A stretch of DNA of 64,000 nucleotides from NCBI RefSeq assembly GCF_014646255.1, contig NZ_BMNC01000012.1, positions 1-64,000 on the forward strand, read 5' to 3'. The position numbers were made by a program, and so were the translations under genes. Each line of letters opens with the position of its first letter. Position 1 is the stretch's first letter. This DNA is from Lentzea pudingi. Its GTDB lineage: Bacteria > Actinomycetota > Actinomycetes > Mycobacteriales > Pseudonocardiaceae. Below, piece after piece: positions 62,845 through 64,000 of this stretch. The notes below the pieces were generated by a model that made no database searches, was not told the origin of the DNA, and was given only the letters and a program-made list of their open reading frames with translations.

Positions 62845-64000
62845 CGGAAACACCTCCGGTGAACTCGCGCAACCACAGCTCGATGGCCAGCACCTGGTTC
62901 AACGGAGCCCAGGAGGTCTCCAGCCCCTGCGCCGCCCGGTCCAGCCTCTGCAGGACGCGCTGCGGCTCGATCAAGCCGATCTCCGCGCTCACCGGATTCG
63001 CCATCAACTTCCGCAACGTCCGCAGGTTCCGCCGGATCCCCATGTGCGCGGTGCTCGTGTAGTCGCCCTTCGTGCGGCGGCTCAGCACCACCTGCGGCAC
63101 CAGTCCGGCCAACGCCTTCTGCAGCAGGGGCTTTGACCTCGACGGGTCACAACGCCGCCAGGCCGGCAGGCTCAGGCACACCCGCACCACTTCGGAGTCG
63201 AGATAGGGAGCATGCACATCGATCCCGTACAGCGCACCGGTTTCACGCACGGTCCGTTGGGTGGCACCCACGTAGTCCAGCTGCACCAGCATCGCCCGAT
63301 CGCACGCACTCATCCGGTTGTCCTCCGTCAGCGCCAGCAAGTGGCCGGCAAGCGCCTGACGGGCCTGTGGCGCAAGCCAATCGCACGACGGCGACCCCCA
63401 CGACGTGATATTGCGTTCTTCCCACGAGACGACATCCGTCGAGCCGTGGTGCCGTTCCAGTTGCCGGGCGAACGTTGTCAGACCCTGACGCCGATTGACC
63501 GCCGCCAGCCGTACGGACCTGCGGAACAACGAGAGCGGAGACCGGTGCCGCAACCTCGCCCACGCCGAACAGTGCCGCCACAACGTCACGAGGTCTCCAC
63601 GCTGAGCCAGATCCACGAAGTACCCGAGTGGGGCACCCAGTACCAGGTCACCGCCCTCGCCGACCAGGTGCGTCGCGCCTCCCCCCGTGGCGAGGACGGA
63701 CATCCGGGCCCTGGTGGGCCCCATCGCGAGACCGCTCGGATGCGGCAGGTCGGCCCCGGCAGACCAGTTCTGGTAGGGAAGGTGTTCCCCGGTCGCCTGG
63801 ACGACGCTGTGCCGGAACCTCGGGTCCAGACGTCCGCAGAGTTCGGCGCGCCGCAGGTCGTCCTCGACCGACGCCCCCTCTTGCACATACGTCACAACGG
63901 AAAGCGTGTCGAGCTCGGGCGCGGCGAGAAAGGCCAGCGACGTGGAATCAAGGCCACCGCTGAAGTCCGACGACAATGCGGTGCTGCCCGAGGCACGTGC
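62837..64000 (-). CDS. Asparagine-synthetase-like lasso cyclase (C protein), N-terminus cut by window edge
   Basis: 387 residues are visible; the frame runs open to base 64000, so the glutaminase-like N-terminal domain and start lie outside. The PP-loop SSDFSGGLDSTSLAF begins the synthetase domain, followed by VGEGGDLVLGAP, YGIDVHAPYLDSEVVRVCLS and SRRTKGDYT, where the conserved Arg/Lys pair sits. In lasso and related RiPP pathways it activates an acidic side chain as AMP-ester and forms the macrolactam. No precursor peptide is visible in the window; it should be upstream (beyond the edge). Confidence 0.85.
   Translation of the reverse strand, partial: ARASGSTALSSDFSGGLDSTSLAFLAAPELDTLSVVTYVQEGASVEDDLRRAELCGRLDPRFRHSVVQATGEHLPYQNWSAGADLPHPSGLAMGPTRARMSVLATGGGATHLVGEGGDLVLGAPLGYFVDLAQRGDLVTLWRHCSAWARLRHRSPLSLFRRSVRLAAVNRRQGLTTFARQLERHHGSTDVVSWEERNITSWGSPSCDWLAPQARQALAGHLLALTEDNRMSACDRAMLVQLDYVGATQRTVRETGALYGIDVHAPYLDSEVVRVCLSLPAWRRCDPSRSKPLLQKALAGLVPQVVLSRRTKGDYTSTAHMGIRRNLRTLRKLMANPVSAEIGLIEPQRVLQRLDRAAQGLETSWAPLNQVLAIELWLREFTGGVSDA

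Noticed and set aside
1-64000. tRNA, rRNA, CRISPR arrays, intact insertion sequences, attachment sites
   Set aside because: I looked for cloverleaf-like segments, regularly spaced short repeats and transposase motifs and saw none; a covariance-model search could still reveal small RNAs.

Overview
The window is high-GC, densely packed DNA typical of an actinomycete. An ANTAR regulator of the PdtaR type, an Scr1-family HTH/DUF397 pair, a ClpP pair with a PopR-like repressor, a very large secreted RHS/YD-repeat protein and a NACHT-type NTPase together suggest the Pseudonocardiales (Lentzea, Saccharothrix or Amycolatopsis-like). The genus is inferred, not demonstrated. No rRNA, tRNA, CRISPR array or intact insertion sequence was recognised.

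Layout, left to right. 0.2-5.6 kb: a complete branched-chain amino-acid ABC transporter on the minus strand (livJ-H-M-G-F) with 4-bp overlaps between livH, M, G and F, a hairpin after livJ and a terminator after livF. 5.9-10.1 kb: a secreted protein of unknown function, the ANTAR response regulator, an unknown protein, a frameshifted lipoprotein and a small membrane protein. 10.6-13.6 kb: a thiamine-diphosphate enzyme and a GT39-type glycosyltransferase. 13.7-15.4 kb: an HTH(DUF5753)-DUF397-DinB cluster and a 74-residue membrane protein. 15.4-23.6 kb: an RHS locus, made of a 2,054-residue RHS protein followed by a HEAT-like gene (possible immunity), plus a displaced RHS C-terminal tip joined to a deletion remnant of the DinB gene.

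23.9-31.4 kb: a LysR regulator divergent from an operon encoding an aldehyde dehydrogenase, a DAO-type oxidase, a Glu/Leu-type dehydrogenase, a class III CoA-transferase and a glutaryl-CoA dehydrogenase-like enzyme. This fits lysine/aminoadipate/glutarate catabolism ending in crotonyl-CoA. A repeat-built reading frame of 183 codons sits between the dehydrogenase and CoA-transferase genes, joined by ATGA overlaps on both sides. 31.5-37.5 kb: a TetR regulator, a secreted cyclophilin, a lipoprotein, and a NarL-type two-component system divergent from an FtsX-type ABC exporter. 37.5-40.7 kb: an MT0933-like small protein, a membrane NACHT NTPase whose ribosome binding site lies inside a 22-bp inverted repeat, and a double-psi-barrel protein.

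40.7-49.4 kb: RecQ helicase, a secreted X-Pro peptidase of family S15, a maleylacetate-reductase-like enzyme, and a membrane esterase translationally coupled to an MprF-like aminoacyl-phosphatidylglycerol synthase fused to a rhomboid-like domain. 49.6-53.5 kb: an ATPase-LuxR regulator, tandem LysE exporters and a DUF4232 protein. 53.6-58.9 kb: a CitA/DcuS-type kinase and regulator divergent from a tctCBA tripartite tricarboxylate transporter. 58.9-62.1 kb: a TetR regulator, an SDR oxidoreductase, a PopR-like repressor and two clpP genes, one of which has Ala where the catalytic Ser should be. 62.1 kb to the edge: a lasso-peptide-type maturation pair (PqqD-B2 fusion and an asparagine-synthetase-like cyclase), cut by the window end.
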